Both the position numbers and the translations under genes were made by a program. Under the pieces are notes generated by a model. That model was not told where the DNA came from. It did no database searches and worked only from the letters and a program-made list of their open reading frames with translations. A DNA stretch of 64,000 nt from Jacaranda mimosifolia (Eukaryota > Streptophyta > Magnoliopsida > Lamiales > Bignoniaceae), in the NCBI GenBank assembly GCA_018894105.1, contig CM032128.1, forward strand, positions 18,023,001 to 18,087,000, given 5' to 3'. Numbering within the stretch: the first letter of the stretch is position 1; the number at the start of each line of letters is the position of its first letter. Below are positions 1-13,439 of the stretch, piece by piece.

Positions 1-575
1 TTCTCTAGTCAAAGCTCAAGTGATGGTGCTGAAAGTTCTTCAGTGCCCATGTCATCTCAACTTCAGGTGAAAGTTCTAAGTTATTAATTTATATTTTGTC
101 TTATTTCCAAATTGAATTATTTGATTTTTATTAATTTGTGGTAATATTACTTATGCAGGTGTAGAAAGATACAGTAAGTGGATCGAAGAAGGGCCGGATC
201 TATAAACTTGGAAATGAGGCATCCTTTGTCTCAGGCCACTCATCTAGAAGACCTCCAAATGATTAGCCCTATGAAAGTGAAATGATTAAGAAGTTGCAAC
301 AAGAAATGATGACATTAAAAGAACAAAATATGATGTTTAAGCAAAACTTCATGGATATGGAGGTGATGATGCAACAGATGTTCATGCAGCACAATATGCA
401 TACCCCATCACCATCAGTTCATCTTTATACATCACCGTATTATCCAGCTAAAAATCTCTCTTTCATGGCACTGGGCTCATATTTACCTCGGCCAAAGATA
501 TCTCCTGTACCATTCTCTTCTAGATCCCCTAATGAACAACCACGAAGAAATGTAGATGATAAGAATGATGATTGA
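1..575 (+). pseudogene. Plant CACTA transposase-associated protein (Transposase_24/Ptta-En-Spm type), C-terminal end, broken
   Basis: Two exons are readable: one ending at 66 (donor GTGAAAG) and one starting at 159 after the acceptor TTATGCAG. The second exon reads KGRIYKLGNEAS, the short Gly-rich stretch common near the C-terminus of this family, then a Met- and Gln-rich coiled-coil segment (MIKKLQQEMMTLKEQN) and a Pro/Ser-rich tail ending at 575. The second exon carries in-frame TAG codons before the coiled coil, so I call it a pseudogene; the downstream 97-codon open frame (282-575) is what survives. The family is known as the DNA-binding or accessory protein of plant CACTA elements. The N-terminal part lies outside the window. 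Confidence 0.7.
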
Positions 576-837
576 TTGGATTATGTATGAATATTTAGGT
601 ATATACTCTGTTAAGATGATTACATTTTGATAATTATATTTTAATAATTTTATATTGTTGAATCTATGAATATTTTGTTTATTTGATGTTATATTTGGAT
701 TTTATGGAAGATATTGTTATTTTACCATTTGGTGGTTATAAACATCGTTAAGTATGATGTTGTTAGATTTATGAACATACTATTATTGATTATAGGTTTT
801 TAATATTAGAAAAATACAGCAAAATAAAAAAAAATTA

Positions 838-1090
838 AAAATATTTTGCGATGGAAAAATTCTTCAAAAACTGCGTTTTGCCATGGAAAAATCCGTTGCA
901 AAAAATCATTAAAAAACTGAAAATTTGCGACGGACAAAAATTCATCGCAAAATTACTCTTTTGCGATGGAAAAATCCGTCGCAAAAACTCCAAATTTGCT
1001 ACGGATTTTTCCATCACAAAATTTTGCAACCAAAAATTTTTGTGATGGATTTTTTCTATCGCAAAATCCATCGCAAAAAGCTGTTTATTT
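838..1090. repeat. CACTA subterminal repeats (TTTTGCGATGG-like)
   Basis: At least ten copies of a word close to TTTTGCGATGGAAAAATC, in both orientations, fill the last 250 bases before the terminal inverted repeat. They can pair into long hairpins. This pattern is known in CACTA elements as transposase-binding arrays. Short open frames on both strands here are by-products of the repeats and are not genes. Confidence 0.8.
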
Positions 1091-1097
1091 AGTAGTG

Positions 1098-1466
1098 CTT
1101 CTTCTTGAGAGTTTTACACGCAACTTTAGTATTTGCTGTCTCTATATTTTTCTTTCTCAATCTTTCTTGGAGTATTACCAAATTGTCCCCAAGGGTTTAA
1201 GGTGTGTTAGTTTGTGGAAGCTTTGGTAACAATCCCATGAGACTAGTAGAGATTGAGAAAGCATCTTGAGATTAAAGAACGTGGAGTCTATACTTGAGAA
1301 ATAATCAAATCATGAAACTTGTAGTCTATGTGCAGTCAAAGGCTTGTAGGCCAGCTTCAATCAAGAATGGTACTTGTGAAACTTTCGCTAATTAAAAGAT
1401 AAGATTAAACCATCCATTTTATTTTATAAGGATCAAATAATTGTTTATGTAGAATTATTTCCAACA
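1098..1466 (+). mobile_element. LTR remnant, same family as the element at 28808-31241
   Basis: This stretch aligns by eye, base after base, with the reverse complement of the LTRs at 28808-29434 and 30613-31241. Shared landmarks include TTTAAGGTGTGT, GTGGAAGCT, CAATCCCATGAG and the 3' terminus ATTATTTCCAACA at 1466. The 5' half is missing because the CACTA element ends at 1097 inside it. No primer-binding site follows 1466, so this is a solo LTR or a 3' LTR. Confidence 0.85.
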
Positions 1467-1802
1467 GATTGCATTTCATGTATTTCTGTAATAAAGAGAC
1501 AGGACATGCATATTGATGTTCATTGGTAATGCTCGAGGAAAACGACATGAAATTGAACAAACAGTACACACGTGAATTGAAGAACAGAAATAAACATACT
1601 TGTAAATTAATTAAACCAGATCTAATATATATGCTTAAACTTATAAATTACAAATTGTTCATTTCTCCTTGCTGCAGTACTATTACGTATACATATAGTT
1701 ATTGACTTATTCGGATACATATATATATATATATATATAGCTAAAATTAATTAAGTCGACCATGCATGACTGGAGTAGAAATTAAGAAGCTTAGTTGGAC
1801 GT
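1467..1802. other. Downstream flank of the peroxidase gene, no gene seen
   Basis: AT-rich sequence with a (TA)n run near 1717-1738. It should contain the 3' UTR and polyadenylation site of the minus-strand peroxidase gene, but I cannot place the cleavage site. The 60-codon open frame at 1523-1705 shows no recognisable features. Confidence 0.5.
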
Positions 1803-3849
<2,047 letters not shown>

Positions 3850-3978
3850 GCTTACCTAATTAATTATTTAATTTGGAGATGATACTTAGCTAGATAGCTG
3901 ATAGTTAGCTATTCAGAGGAAAAATGTATATTAATTTTGTGCTATACTGCTGGAGTTCAATTAAGGAGCAGCTGCACT

Positions 3979-3993
3979 TGAAATATATATAGA
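3979..3993 (-). promoter_or_regulatory. Probable TATA box of the peroxidase gene
   Basis: On the minus strand this reads CTATATATATTTC, about 130 bases upstream of the start codon at 3849. A TATA box here predicts a 5' leader of roughly 100 bases, which is normal for plant genes. It is the best TATA-like site between the start codon and the hAT element at 4114. Confidence 0.5.
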
Positions 3994-4113
3994 AAGCGCA
4001 TGGCTCGCCGTTTCACATTCTGAAGTCGTAGTCAATTTTATTTTAATGAAAATCTACCAACAATATATTGATACGTATGGACTCACAAGATTTGAGGGTT
4101 AGGTAGGATGAAT

Positions 4114-4810
4114 TAGCCCCGGCACCCAAAAAAATACGGGTAATGGGCCTCATTTTCTATACCCAATAAAATACGGGTAATTTTACCCGCTGTCTAATTA
4201 CCCGCCGTTTTTTGGCCCAATCAACGGGTACCCACAGGTAACCCATGAATAATTATTTATATTTTAATTTTTAATTTTTCTCTAATTTTTGCAACTATTT
4301 TGGAAGGTATAACACTATAACACTTTTTTTGGTTAATGATATCAACAATATTTAAGTAGTGTTTAAACTTTTAGTTCAAGAAACTTGACATATAATGAAA
4401 TTTAAATTTAAACTTCGAAATGTAATATAAATTAAATTTAATATATGTTTAAATATTTAAATTGTAGTTTTCAAACCAAAACATTTGACATGCTTTAAAA
4501 TATTTGTTCAATATAATATTTGAAATATGTAGCTTCTTTTATTAATTTTATTTAGGTAACAACTAACATTTAAATAATATTATGTAAATTTAAAAAAAAA
4601 TACTAATTTTTCTTTAAAAATAAAAAATTAAAAAAATTAAAAAAAAAATAGCACGGGTACCCGTGGGTTACCCATTACCCATAGTCACGAGTAATGGGTC
4701 CACTATCCCGTACCTAATAAAAAATGGGTAATTTTACCCGTAGGGTAAATTTACCCAACCCATTTTTACCCGCTCTTGGGTTACCCGCAGGTACCCATTT
4801 GCCAGGTCTA
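4114..4810. mobile_element. hAT-type non-autonomous element (697 bp), perfect 8-bp TSD
   Basis: The ends are TAGCCCCGGCACCC on the left and, reverse-complemented, TAGACCTGGCAAATG on the right, an imperfect hAT-like terminal repeat. It is flanked by identical 8-bp copies of GGATGAAT at 4106-4113 and 4811-4818, the size hAT transposases make. Both subterminal zones carry GGGTA/TACCC-rich words and the middle is AT-rich. There is no coding capacity. It sits about 265 bp upstream of the peroxidase start codon. Confidence 0.9.
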
Positions 4811-4818
4811 GGATGAAT

Positions 4819-6751
4819 TGTGTGCAATATATTTGATCCATAGGCTGGTATTAAAAATATACCCACTCGGTATAATACAATAGTTTACAGTGAACTGAGC
4901 AAGTATATATGTTACCTCAGTTCATTAAGTTTTTGCTTGAGTCATAATTAGTACAATTAAAGTAAAAAAAAATAAAAATCTCTTCAATGACATTTAAAAT
5001 ATATAGAAATATTAAGTTTTATATTTAATAATTTATGAAAAATGAGAATCTTTCAGAATTATATCAAACCTCATGGGGTGTGGTTGTAATTCACTCTTAT
5101 TTTTTCTAGTTTTTCCATAAGAGCATTTTGATCTTTTGGTACATTTTCTACTTGTATTACTTATAGATTTTCCATATTAAAAGGTTATTTATAATTCATG
5201 AAAAAAAATAACAACCTTTTGATAATTACACTAAACTTCATAAAGTGTGCGAGTGTAATTCGTCCTTTATATTTTAGCGTACTTGCAGAAATATTGAGAG
5301 TTATAAATAATCACACGTGAATAGTTATATTAAACTATTCTTAAGTTTCCATTATTATTATTATTTTATTAATATTCGAAATGTCAACACGCAAAATTTT
5401 CCACACCACCCCATTAACCCTTGAGGAAAAGTTAATGGTTGTCATTGTTTGATTTTGACTCTCGTTCTGGTTAAATTCCCTATTATGCATTTCACACTAT
5501 TAATACATGTCAAACTATGCAATTTCTTCGAATACATGTTATGGAATTGATATTTGCACTTCTCAAATTAACAAATACACTTCATTTTTTAATAAATGAG
5601 TTGACAAAACTACTCGTTAGCCTGTGAAGTAATATTATTTCATACTTTAATGATTAACATATTCTTTATTTAGTTAATCATATATCGTGTGAAAAATGTA
5701 AAATGAAAAAACATTTATTTATTTTTTTCATTTAATGCAGTGTTTTTTTAATTTTCTTAAAATCTCGTTAATTATGTAAATATTCTTTTTATGTTGATCT
5801 TTACTTTAATTTTATTTAAATTGATGGTTAGTGAACTGATAATAGATATTATTTATTTCATTGAACATATTCTTTATTTAGTTAATCATATGTTGTTTGA
5901 AATTTTAGTCTAAGGTAAAAACAAAGCATTCACAACCTAGAGGATCAATTGCAACTTTTTTCCTAGCGTTTCAGAATGCATGGACAACCTATTTTGGAAG
6001 GAATTAGTACAGGCAACATTATAAGTTGGAAGATATCTATTTTTACTCTTTAATTTAAATACTCAAAATATTGTAGCAAAGAAATTAAGTGGTATTAATT
6101 TGTAGTAAAATTAAAGAGAATATATCCTAAATGTGAAATTAAAAACAAAAATAAGGTGTATTTTTATCAATTTATTGAGTACAAGTATCAATTTTTCATA
6201 ATTTTAAATACACACCTTTAATATCTATGCATCATTGAAGTAAAATATGAAAATACAAGAGAAATTTTAATAGAGGATCCATATTGTGTACGACATGATC
6301 ATCATCATGATGAGTAAAGCCATATATGCAAAATGTTTTCTTGGATACATTATTCCACTTAACTTGATCCACATTCCTGGTAAATTTTATCCAAATTCAT
6401 TGAACCAAAACCATCCAAATTAAGAACGACAGTCATTTGCATTTGCAATTGCAATTACTTGCATCAGTTAATTCCTCATATATGGCTTCTCTTAAATCCA
6501 CCCAAAACCATTAAAATATAAGTTTAAAATGAAGCATATTAATAATTAATTAAAAATTAGTAAAAGAAAAAAGAAAAAGGACGACAAAAGTAAACTAAGA
6601 TGGGGGGCAGCAAGCAAAAAACAATATTATATATGGACTTAATTCAATTTGGAATTAATTAATTCTATAGTCGTCAAAAATTCCAATGCTTAGTGGAGCT
6701 CAAAGCAACTCTAAAATAATTCTAATAATTGTCATGATATATACAAATATG
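4819..6751. other. AT-rich intergenic DNA, no gene seen
   Basis: No supported gene. Two copies of a short dispersed motif (TATAATTACACCAAAC-like followed by TGTAATTCACCC-like) lie at about 5055-5098 and 5221-5265. A direct repeat of about 30 bases containing CATATTCTTTATTTAGTTAA occurs at about 5648 and 5864. Confidence 0.6.
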
Positions 6752-6759
6752 TGCTAGCT

Positions 6760-7866
6760 TAGGCCTGTAAATGGGTAGGGTATCATCCTACCCATACCCA
6801 TACCCTAAAATACCCAAACAAAAATATCCAATTTTTATCCTACCCTAAAATACCCAAAAGAATGAGACCCTAATCTTACCCTACCCTAACTAACCCAAGA
6901 CCCATTGGGTCTAGTTTATTATACTTATGTTTTTAATGTATACACTAATTTTCTTAATATATACTAAAAATATTATTTTGCATATGATAACAAAAAATAA
7001 TTTTTTTTCTATATTTAATTTAATCATTAAATTTAAATTAATTAATTTTAAACTTTTTACTAATTAAATTAACTATTTTATTAATATAATAGTTAAACTT
7101 TATTAATATTATTAGCAGTTAAACTTTTTGCTAATTAAAAAAAATACAGTTTAAAAGTAGTTAATTAAAACAGTTCATAAAAACAGTTTATTAAAAAAAA
7201 GTTAATAAAAACAGTTTATTAAAAAAACAGTTAATAAAAATAGTTTATTAAAAAAACATACAGTTTATTAAAAAAATAGTGAATAAAAACAGTTTATTAA
7301 AAAAATACGGTTTATATACAGTTTATTAAAAAAATAGTTAATAAAAACAGTTTAAGAGCAAAAACTTTTTCTATATTTAATTTTATAAAAACAGTTAATT
7401 TCTATATTAATAAACTTTATTCATTAGCAAAATTAATTTTATTAATTGTTTTTATAAAAATATTTATTCCATTATTAATTTTATTAATAAAAAGTGTTCA
7501 ACTGTTGCTATGCTATTTCATTTTTTAAAAAAAAAAAATTGCAATCTCAATTTATTAATTTTATTAATTTAGTTTAATTTTTAATAAAAAAATTTATTTA
7601 GCTCATTCACATATTTATAATTTTTATACATAAAAAGTTTATCATTAATATAAATTTGATTTCGGTATAAACAATTTTTAGGTTCATAAATTAAATTTAA
7701 ATATAAAGTAATGGGTAATGTATGGGTATGGGTACATGGGTAATTTATGGATATAGACCCTACCCATACCCATTACATTATATTTAATAAGTATGGGTAC
7801 GGGTATGGATATGGGTATGACATTTTGGGTCTGGGTAGGATAATACCCTACCCATTTACAGGCCTA
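6760..7866. mobile_element. hAT-type non-autonomous element (1107 bp), perfect 8-bp TSD
   Basis: The termini are nearly identical inverted repeats about 33 bp long, starting TAGGCCTGTAAATGGGTAGG; I see one mismatch. Identical 8-bp duplications TGCTAGCT flank it at 6752-6759 and 7867-7874. Subterminal regions are rich in TACCC/GGGTA. The interior (7140-7360) contains a loose tandem array of CAGTTTATTAAAAAAA-like units. No coding sequence. The well-preserved TIR and TSD suggest it is younger than the element at 4114. Confidence 0.93.
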
Positions 7867-7874
7867 TGCTAGCT

Positions 7875-9115
7875 AGTAGTGTTTGACATTAAAATAGGTG
7901 GTTTGACATTTTGGATCGTAAGTTAAAACTCAATGTGAACAAAATTTATAAAGAATCTGCTCATTAGTGGTGGATCCTTTCACTTTCCCTTTTCTTATTT
8001 TAGTAAGCCAATGACATTGCAAGGTTTTGTCAACTGCCCCAACCCAACTTTGGAACCTTCTAATAGCTGCCAGCTTTGCCATACATGCGCTCCTAATTGC
8101 TTTCGCTTGAGGAAAACAGTCGCCCTAAAATTCAAATTTAAAGATGTTGAATTGGGAAAAAATTATTAATTTTTAAATTTTTTAAATCAATAACATATAT
8201 GTTACAACTTATTTTCTTGAAAATGAGTTTTTAGAATAATATATAATTTATTAGTAATAATAGTTTTTATCTTAATGTGGCCAAATAAACTGAATGTGCT
8301 AATCTTAAAAATAAATTAAATTAGATTCTTTTTATCGTATTCTAAAAGAACTTATAAGATTTTAATAACCATAAATCTTATTTTTGGAGCTCAAGAGCTC
8401 ATCTCCATTTTTTTACTTGATACTATATAAATTCCCAAACCTTTTTTATATAATACTTTTAATAAATTTATAATTTTAATCCAACTATATATTATCCCAT
8501 TCACTTTGTAGATATAACAACTAATTATCTTTTTTCTTTATGCATGTGGTGGGTTAATTTTTAAATCTTTTTTTTTAAGTTGGGGTGGTTGGTATAGAGG
8601 ATATGCTTAGGAAATTATTTATACCTTTTGACCTTAATGTTAATGGATGGATGAACAAATTCCAAAAAGTTCACATCGAAATGAGATAAAGAATGAGATA
8701 AATTAGTTGAAGAGAAACTAATAGAGTTGAACCTAACATTATAAAATTAAAGAATCAAAACTTACTACTTGCCAAAAGTCAAGCGATTACAATTATTACT
8801 TACCAATTTCCATCTATCAAATATTCTCTTCTTTTCAGTATGTAACTTGTTGAACTCTTCCTTTTACAAGCTGACACTATTATTTACCCAAAAAAAAAAA
8901 AAAAACAAAGAAAAAAGAAGCTGACAGTATTTAGTTTCTATGTCATAATTCTTTGAAATATTGAGTTCATATAAAATTAGATTTTCAGAGTTTTCCAACC
9001 ATTTATCACGAGCATATGAAAAACATCGTATATATAAGAGAGTAATGGTCATTTAAATATTTATAATCTTGCGTATAGGTATTAATTATACTACATTTTT
9101 TGGGACACTTATTTA
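7875..9115. other. AT-rich intergenic DNA, no gene seen
   Basis: No supported coding region or repeat structure. The 62-codon minus-strand frame at 8864-9052 has a homopolymer-rich C-terminus and no recognisable features. Confidence 0.55.
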
Positions 9116-9561
9116 AAAGTACCAAACACACTTTCCACTTTTGTAATCAGTCCCCACTTAATTTTTGTTAGAAAAAAACTCCCTAGTTTTGTTAAAAGTT
9201 TAGAGATCACTCCCCACTCACTTGATTTGACAAAAATGCCCTTAAATATAATATTTTTCATTAATTTTTTCTCACTTCTTCTTCTTCTTCTTCTTCTTCT
9301 TCATCCAGACAAGCAAACAGTAAACACTATCATACCAGAAATAGAAAGAACAGAAAAAACGCAACAAGCTCCACGGCGGGAACAAGAATAACGTAAAAGC
9401 CAAAAACCACCAACCCGATAGTTGCATTGTCTTCTTCTCTTTTTATTTTCATCATTTTCGGGTTTCTTCTTCTTCTCAGTTTCTTCTTAGTTGCTTCTGA
9501 GTTTCTTATATTTTTCTGACAATGTCAACCAGTAGTGAAGTAGGAGTGTTCAATCAAGTTA

Positions 9562-9795
9562 ATGGACATATACATTAATCTCGCAAGAAAATGGAGTGAA
9601 ATCAACGCCGAACACTTCAGTTTGCAATACATAGCTCAACATCAAAGATTATACATGAGTTTGACAGATGATGACGGTGTCATGAATATGGCCTTACTGC
9701 ATTTGACATTGAAGATGAACGTTGTTGACATCCTGGTAAACCGAAAGGATGAATTGAGCAACAGTGCAAAGAAAAGCAGTGATGATTTAAGGTAA
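9562..9795 (+). pseudogene. MuDR-type transposase, N-terminal fragment
   Basis: A 77-codon frame with features of the MuDR N-terminal domain, which has a ubiquitin/PB1-like fold: an aromatic-rich start and an acidic TDDDGVMNMALLHL stretch followed by VDILV. An ATG at 9524 opens a different frame that stops shortly after, so a frameshift near 9575 separates the likely original start from this part. The frame ends at 9795, where the first minisatellite array begins. Assignment rests on the pattern and on the matching C-terminal piece 1.5 kb downstream. Confidence 0.5.
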
Positions 9796-9799
9796 TACT

Positions 9800-11261
9800 T
9801 CTACAGAATCTAAATTGTACTACAGTTTGTAAAATTTTGTACTTGAAGTGTTCTAAAATTGTACTCTATTATGTAAGTTTTATACTTCAAGTGTTCTATT
9901 AATGGATTATCCAAAATTGTACTGCAACTTCCAGCAGTTTATACTTGAAGTGTTCCTAAACTATACGTCTTCTATATAAAATTATTCTTTTGATTTTCTG
10001 AAATTATACTTCATTTTATCAAAGATTGTACTATATTTATTGAAGTTATATACTTTAAGTGTTATATTTATCAATTAACCAAAATATACTATAGTTGCTA
10101 GGGCTTTATACTTCAAGAGTTCTGAAATTGTACTTCACTTTATCTAAAATTGTACTTTTATTTTATGAAATTATACTTTCTTTTGTACTTCATTTTATCT
10201 AAACATGTACTTTATTCATTGAAGTTCTATACTTCAAGTGTTTCGAAATTGTACTTCATTTTACCTAAACTTATACTTTAGTTATTTGAATCTATTATTT
10301 AAGTTTAAAGTGTTTTACTAATGGATTATTCAAAAATTGTACTGCAATTGCTAAAGTTTTATACTTCAAGTGTTTTGAAATTGTACTTCACTTTATCTAA
10401 AATTGTACTTCTATTTTTTGAAATTATACTTCATTTCATACATTGTTTTACCTAAACATGTACTCTATTCATTGAAGTTCTATACTTCAAGTGTTCTGAA
10501 ATTGTACTTCATTTTATCTAAACTTGTACTTTAATTATCTGAATCTATTATTTAAGTTTTATATTTCAAGTGTTCTACTAATGGATTATCCAAAATCGTA
10601 TTGCAATTGCTAAGGATTTTTACTTCAAGTGTTCTAAAATTATACTTCTTTTTATATAAAATTGTACTTCTATTTTCTGAAATTATACTTCATTTTACAT
10701 AAGCATGTACTCTATTCATTGAAGTTCTATACTTCAAGTGTTTCGAAATTGTACTTTATTTTATCTAAACTTATACTTCAGTTATTTGAATCTATTATTT
10801 AAGTTTTAAGTGTTCTACTAATGAATTATCCAAAAATTGTACCGCAATTATTAAGATTTTATACTTCAGGTGTTCTGAAATTATACTTCACTTTATCTAA
10901 AATTGTACTTTTATTTTTTAAAATTATACTTCATTTTATACATCATTTTACCTAAACTTGTACTCTATTCATTGAAGTTCTATACTTCAAGTGTTCCAAA
11001 CTTATACTTCAGTTATCTAAATCTATTATTTAAGTTTCAAGTATTCTACTAATGGATTATTCAAAAATTGTGTTGCAATTGCTAAGGTTTTATACTTCAG
11101 GTGTTCTGAAATTGTACTTCACTTTATCAAAAATTATATTTCTGTTTTTTGAAATTATATTTCATTTTATACATCATTTTATCTAAATTTATACTATATT
11201 CATTGAAGTTCTATACTTCAAGTGTTCCGAAATTTTACTTTATTTTATCAAAATTTGTACT
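9800..11261 (+). repeat. Minisatellite array A (GTACTT words, long unit of about 250 bp)
   Basis: Composed of GTACTTCA and TATACTTCAAGTG words every 20-35 bases. They are organised in a higher-order unit of about 250 bp recognisable by recurring landmarks: CTACTAATGGATTATCCAAAA, then TTCATTGAAGTTCTATAC, then ATCTATTATTTAAGTTT. Five or so higher-order copies are visible, diverged from each other by perhaps 10-15%. The array occupies the place where the transposase catalytic domain should be. Confidence 0.9.
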
Positions 11262-11546
11262 CTCGAGTCAAAGTCACTTTCATCGTATGACTTTACCGAT
11301 CAATATTACCGAGTTGAGATGTATCAACAAGCATACCAATCAGTGATAAACACTATTCCTACGTATGATATGCATATGTTCCCTCTAGATGATGATTGCG
11401 TCATTAATGCACCTGATTGCCGATCTCAACCTGGGCATAGAAGGACACAGAGGATTCCATCACAAATTGATAAACGTGTAATTAAGTGTAAAAGATGTGG
11501 TAGAACAGGGCATAATCATCGAACCTGCAAAGAATCAGTAATCTAG
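11262..11546 (+). pseudogene. MuDR-type transposase, C-terminal fragment with CCHC zinc knuckle
   Basis: Reads through from about 11262 without a stop: SSYDFTDQYYRVEMYQQAY corresponds to the region just after the SWIM zinc finger of MuDR transposases, then the conserved pattern of a Pro-rich linker (INAPDCRSQPGHRRTQRIPS) and a zinc knuckle CKRCGRTGHNHRTC at about residues 58-71 of the frame starting at 11319. It ends in a stop at 11546. The DDE catalytic core and SWIM cysteines are missing. The CCHC motif and its order after the Arg/Pro-rich linker make the family call fairly secure. Confidence 0.8.
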
Positions 11547-11549
11547 CTA

Positions 11550-12125
11550 AATTTTGTACCTTAATCTAGGAGATTTATACTTGATTTCATGACATTTGTA
11601 CTTTATTTCAGTAATCATGTACTTGATTTAGCGTGAAATTGGTATTTTTGTATATTGTCCGAGATATCAATTATTTTGTACCCTAATCTGGGAGAACTAT
11701 ACTTGGTGTCATGACGATTATACTTTATTTTGGCAACTATATATTTGATTTAGCGTGAAATTGGCATTTTTGTATGTTTTCGGAGATATCAGTTATTTTG
11801 CACCCTAATCTGGGAGAATTATACTTGATTTCATGATAATTGTACTTAATTTCGGCAATTATGTATTTGATTTAGCGTGAAATTGGTATTTTTGCATGTT
11901 GTCCGATATATCAATTCTTTTGTATCCCAATTTGGTAGAATTGTACTTGATTTCATGACATTTGTACTTCTTTTTGGCAATAATGTACTTGTTTAGCGTG
12001 GAAGTTAGCAAATGGATGTTGTCCAAGATATAGTGCTTTCGTACCTTAATCTGAAAGATTTATATTTAATTTCACGACATTTGTATTTCATTTCGGCCAT
12101 TATGTACTCCATTTCTTAATATTTT
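11550..12125 (+). repeat. Minisatellite array B (unit about 121 bp, five copies)
   Basis: Five head-to-tail units start near 11558, 11679, 11801, 11922 and 12041. Shared landmarks are TACCTTAATCTGGGAGA, TTGATTTCATGACATTTGTACT, TTGATTTAGCGTGAAATTGG and TTGTCCGAGATATCA. It begins directly after the transposase stop codon. Confidence 0.92.
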
Positions 12126-12439
12126 TACTAATATTGTTGAATTAAATTTTGTTCCATGATTTGCTTTTTAAGTTTCAGTAATTAATAACCAAACTCTAAA
12201 AATGTGTGTAATATTTATTATATGAATAAAATAATATTAAAGTTTTAAAGTATTAACCACTAATGTTCAACGAATGAATGTTATCGATCGCAGTAATATA
12301 AAGAATACTTATGCTTTCAAAGATATAAACAAATGAGCATTTGACAATAATATTCACCCTATAGCCTGTACAAATACGTACTTCATCTGATCCGATAATC
12401 TCAAAATATTGTATTTGACTATCACTACAATTATTGGAG
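12126..12439. other. Unique spacer between minisatellite arrays B and C
   Basis: AT-rich, without the GTACTT word density of the neighbouring arrays. No coding sequence recognised. Confidence 0.5.
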
Positions 12440-13375
12440 ACTAATTATTCAATTGCAATAAGTGTACTTCAACATAACACTATTTATACTTTGTTTGTTC
12501 TATGTTTGTACTAGATTTTCATCATATTGTACTCAAATTCACTATCCGGTTTCAATTGAATTGAAGTGTACTTTAACATAACACCATTTATACTTTGTTT
12601 GTTCTATATTTGTACTTTATCTTCATCATATTGTACTCAAATTCACTGCCCGATTTCAATTTAATTGAGGTGTACTTCAACATAACACCATTTATACTTT
12701 GTTTGTTCCATATTTGTACTTCATTTCTATCATATTATACTCAAATTCACTGTTCAATTTCAATTTAGTTGAAGTGTACTTCAACATAACACCATTTATA
12801 TTTTGTTTGTTCTACGTTTGTACTTCATTTACATCATATTGTACTCAAATTCACTGTCCAACTTCAATTTAATTGAAGTGTACTTCAACATAACACCATT
12901 TATACTTTGTTTGTACTTCATTTCCATCATATTATACTCAAATTCACTGTCCGATTTCAATTTAATTGAACTGTACTTTAACATAACAACATTTATACTT
13001 TATTTGTTCTACGTTTGTACTTCATCTTCCTCATATTATACTCAAATTCACTGCTCGATTTCAATTTAATTGAACTGTATTTCAATATAACACAATTTAT
13101 ACTGTATTTGTTCTATATTTATACTTCATTTCCATCATATTGTACTTAAATTTACTACCTAATTTCAATTTAATTGAAGTGTACTTCAACATAACACCAT
13201 TTATACTTTATTTTTTCTATATTTGTACTTCATTTCCATCATATTGTACTCAAATTCACTGCTCGATTTCAATTGAATTGAAGTGTACTTCAACATAACA
13301 CAATTTTTACTTTGTTCGTTCTACATTTGTATTTCATTTCCCTCATATTGTATTGAAATCAAAATATTATAAATG
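12440..13375 (+). repeat. Minisatellite array C (unit about 104 bp, about nine copies)
   Basis: Repeating landmarks are TTCAACATAACACCATTTAT, CTTTGTTTGTTCTA, TTGTACTTCATTTCCATCAT, TTGTACTCAAATTCACTG and TTTCAATTTAATTGAAGTGTA. Copies begin near 12471, 12574, 12678, 12782, 12886, 12979, 13083, 13187 and 13290. An 88-codon frame across 12803-13069 is only the repeat read in phase. Confidence 0.93.
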
Positions 13376-13439
13376 CTTGACGGAAAATTATACTTACATA
13401 CAAAATAATATTATAAACAAAGTATGCTTCAATTTACAT

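Larger units (their letters stand above)
1..1097 (+). mobile_element. CACTA transposon, right-hand end
   Basis: The element begins before the window and ends at 1097 with AGTAGTG, the reverse complement of the diagnostic CACTACT terminus. Just inside that end (838-1090) are many direct and inverted copies of a short word like TTTTGCGATGG and its complement, the subterminal repeats where CACTA transposases bind. The coding remnant at 1-575 belongs to the En/Spm-associated protein family, which supports the assignment independently. The sequence right of 1097 is the continuation of an LTR (see 1098-1466), so the element inserted into a retrotransposon copy. The left end and the 3-bp target duplication cannot be checked here. 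Confidence 0.85.

Noticed and set aside
835..1229. Overlapping 60-90 codon frames on both strands
   Set aside because: They are readings of the inverted CACTA subterminal repeats and of LTR sequence and have no protein motif.
4114..7866. TACCC/GGGTA-rich stretches as telomere-like repeats
   Set aside because: They are irregular, AT-interrupted and confined to the subterminal zones of two hAT elements; plant telomeres are TTTAGGG.
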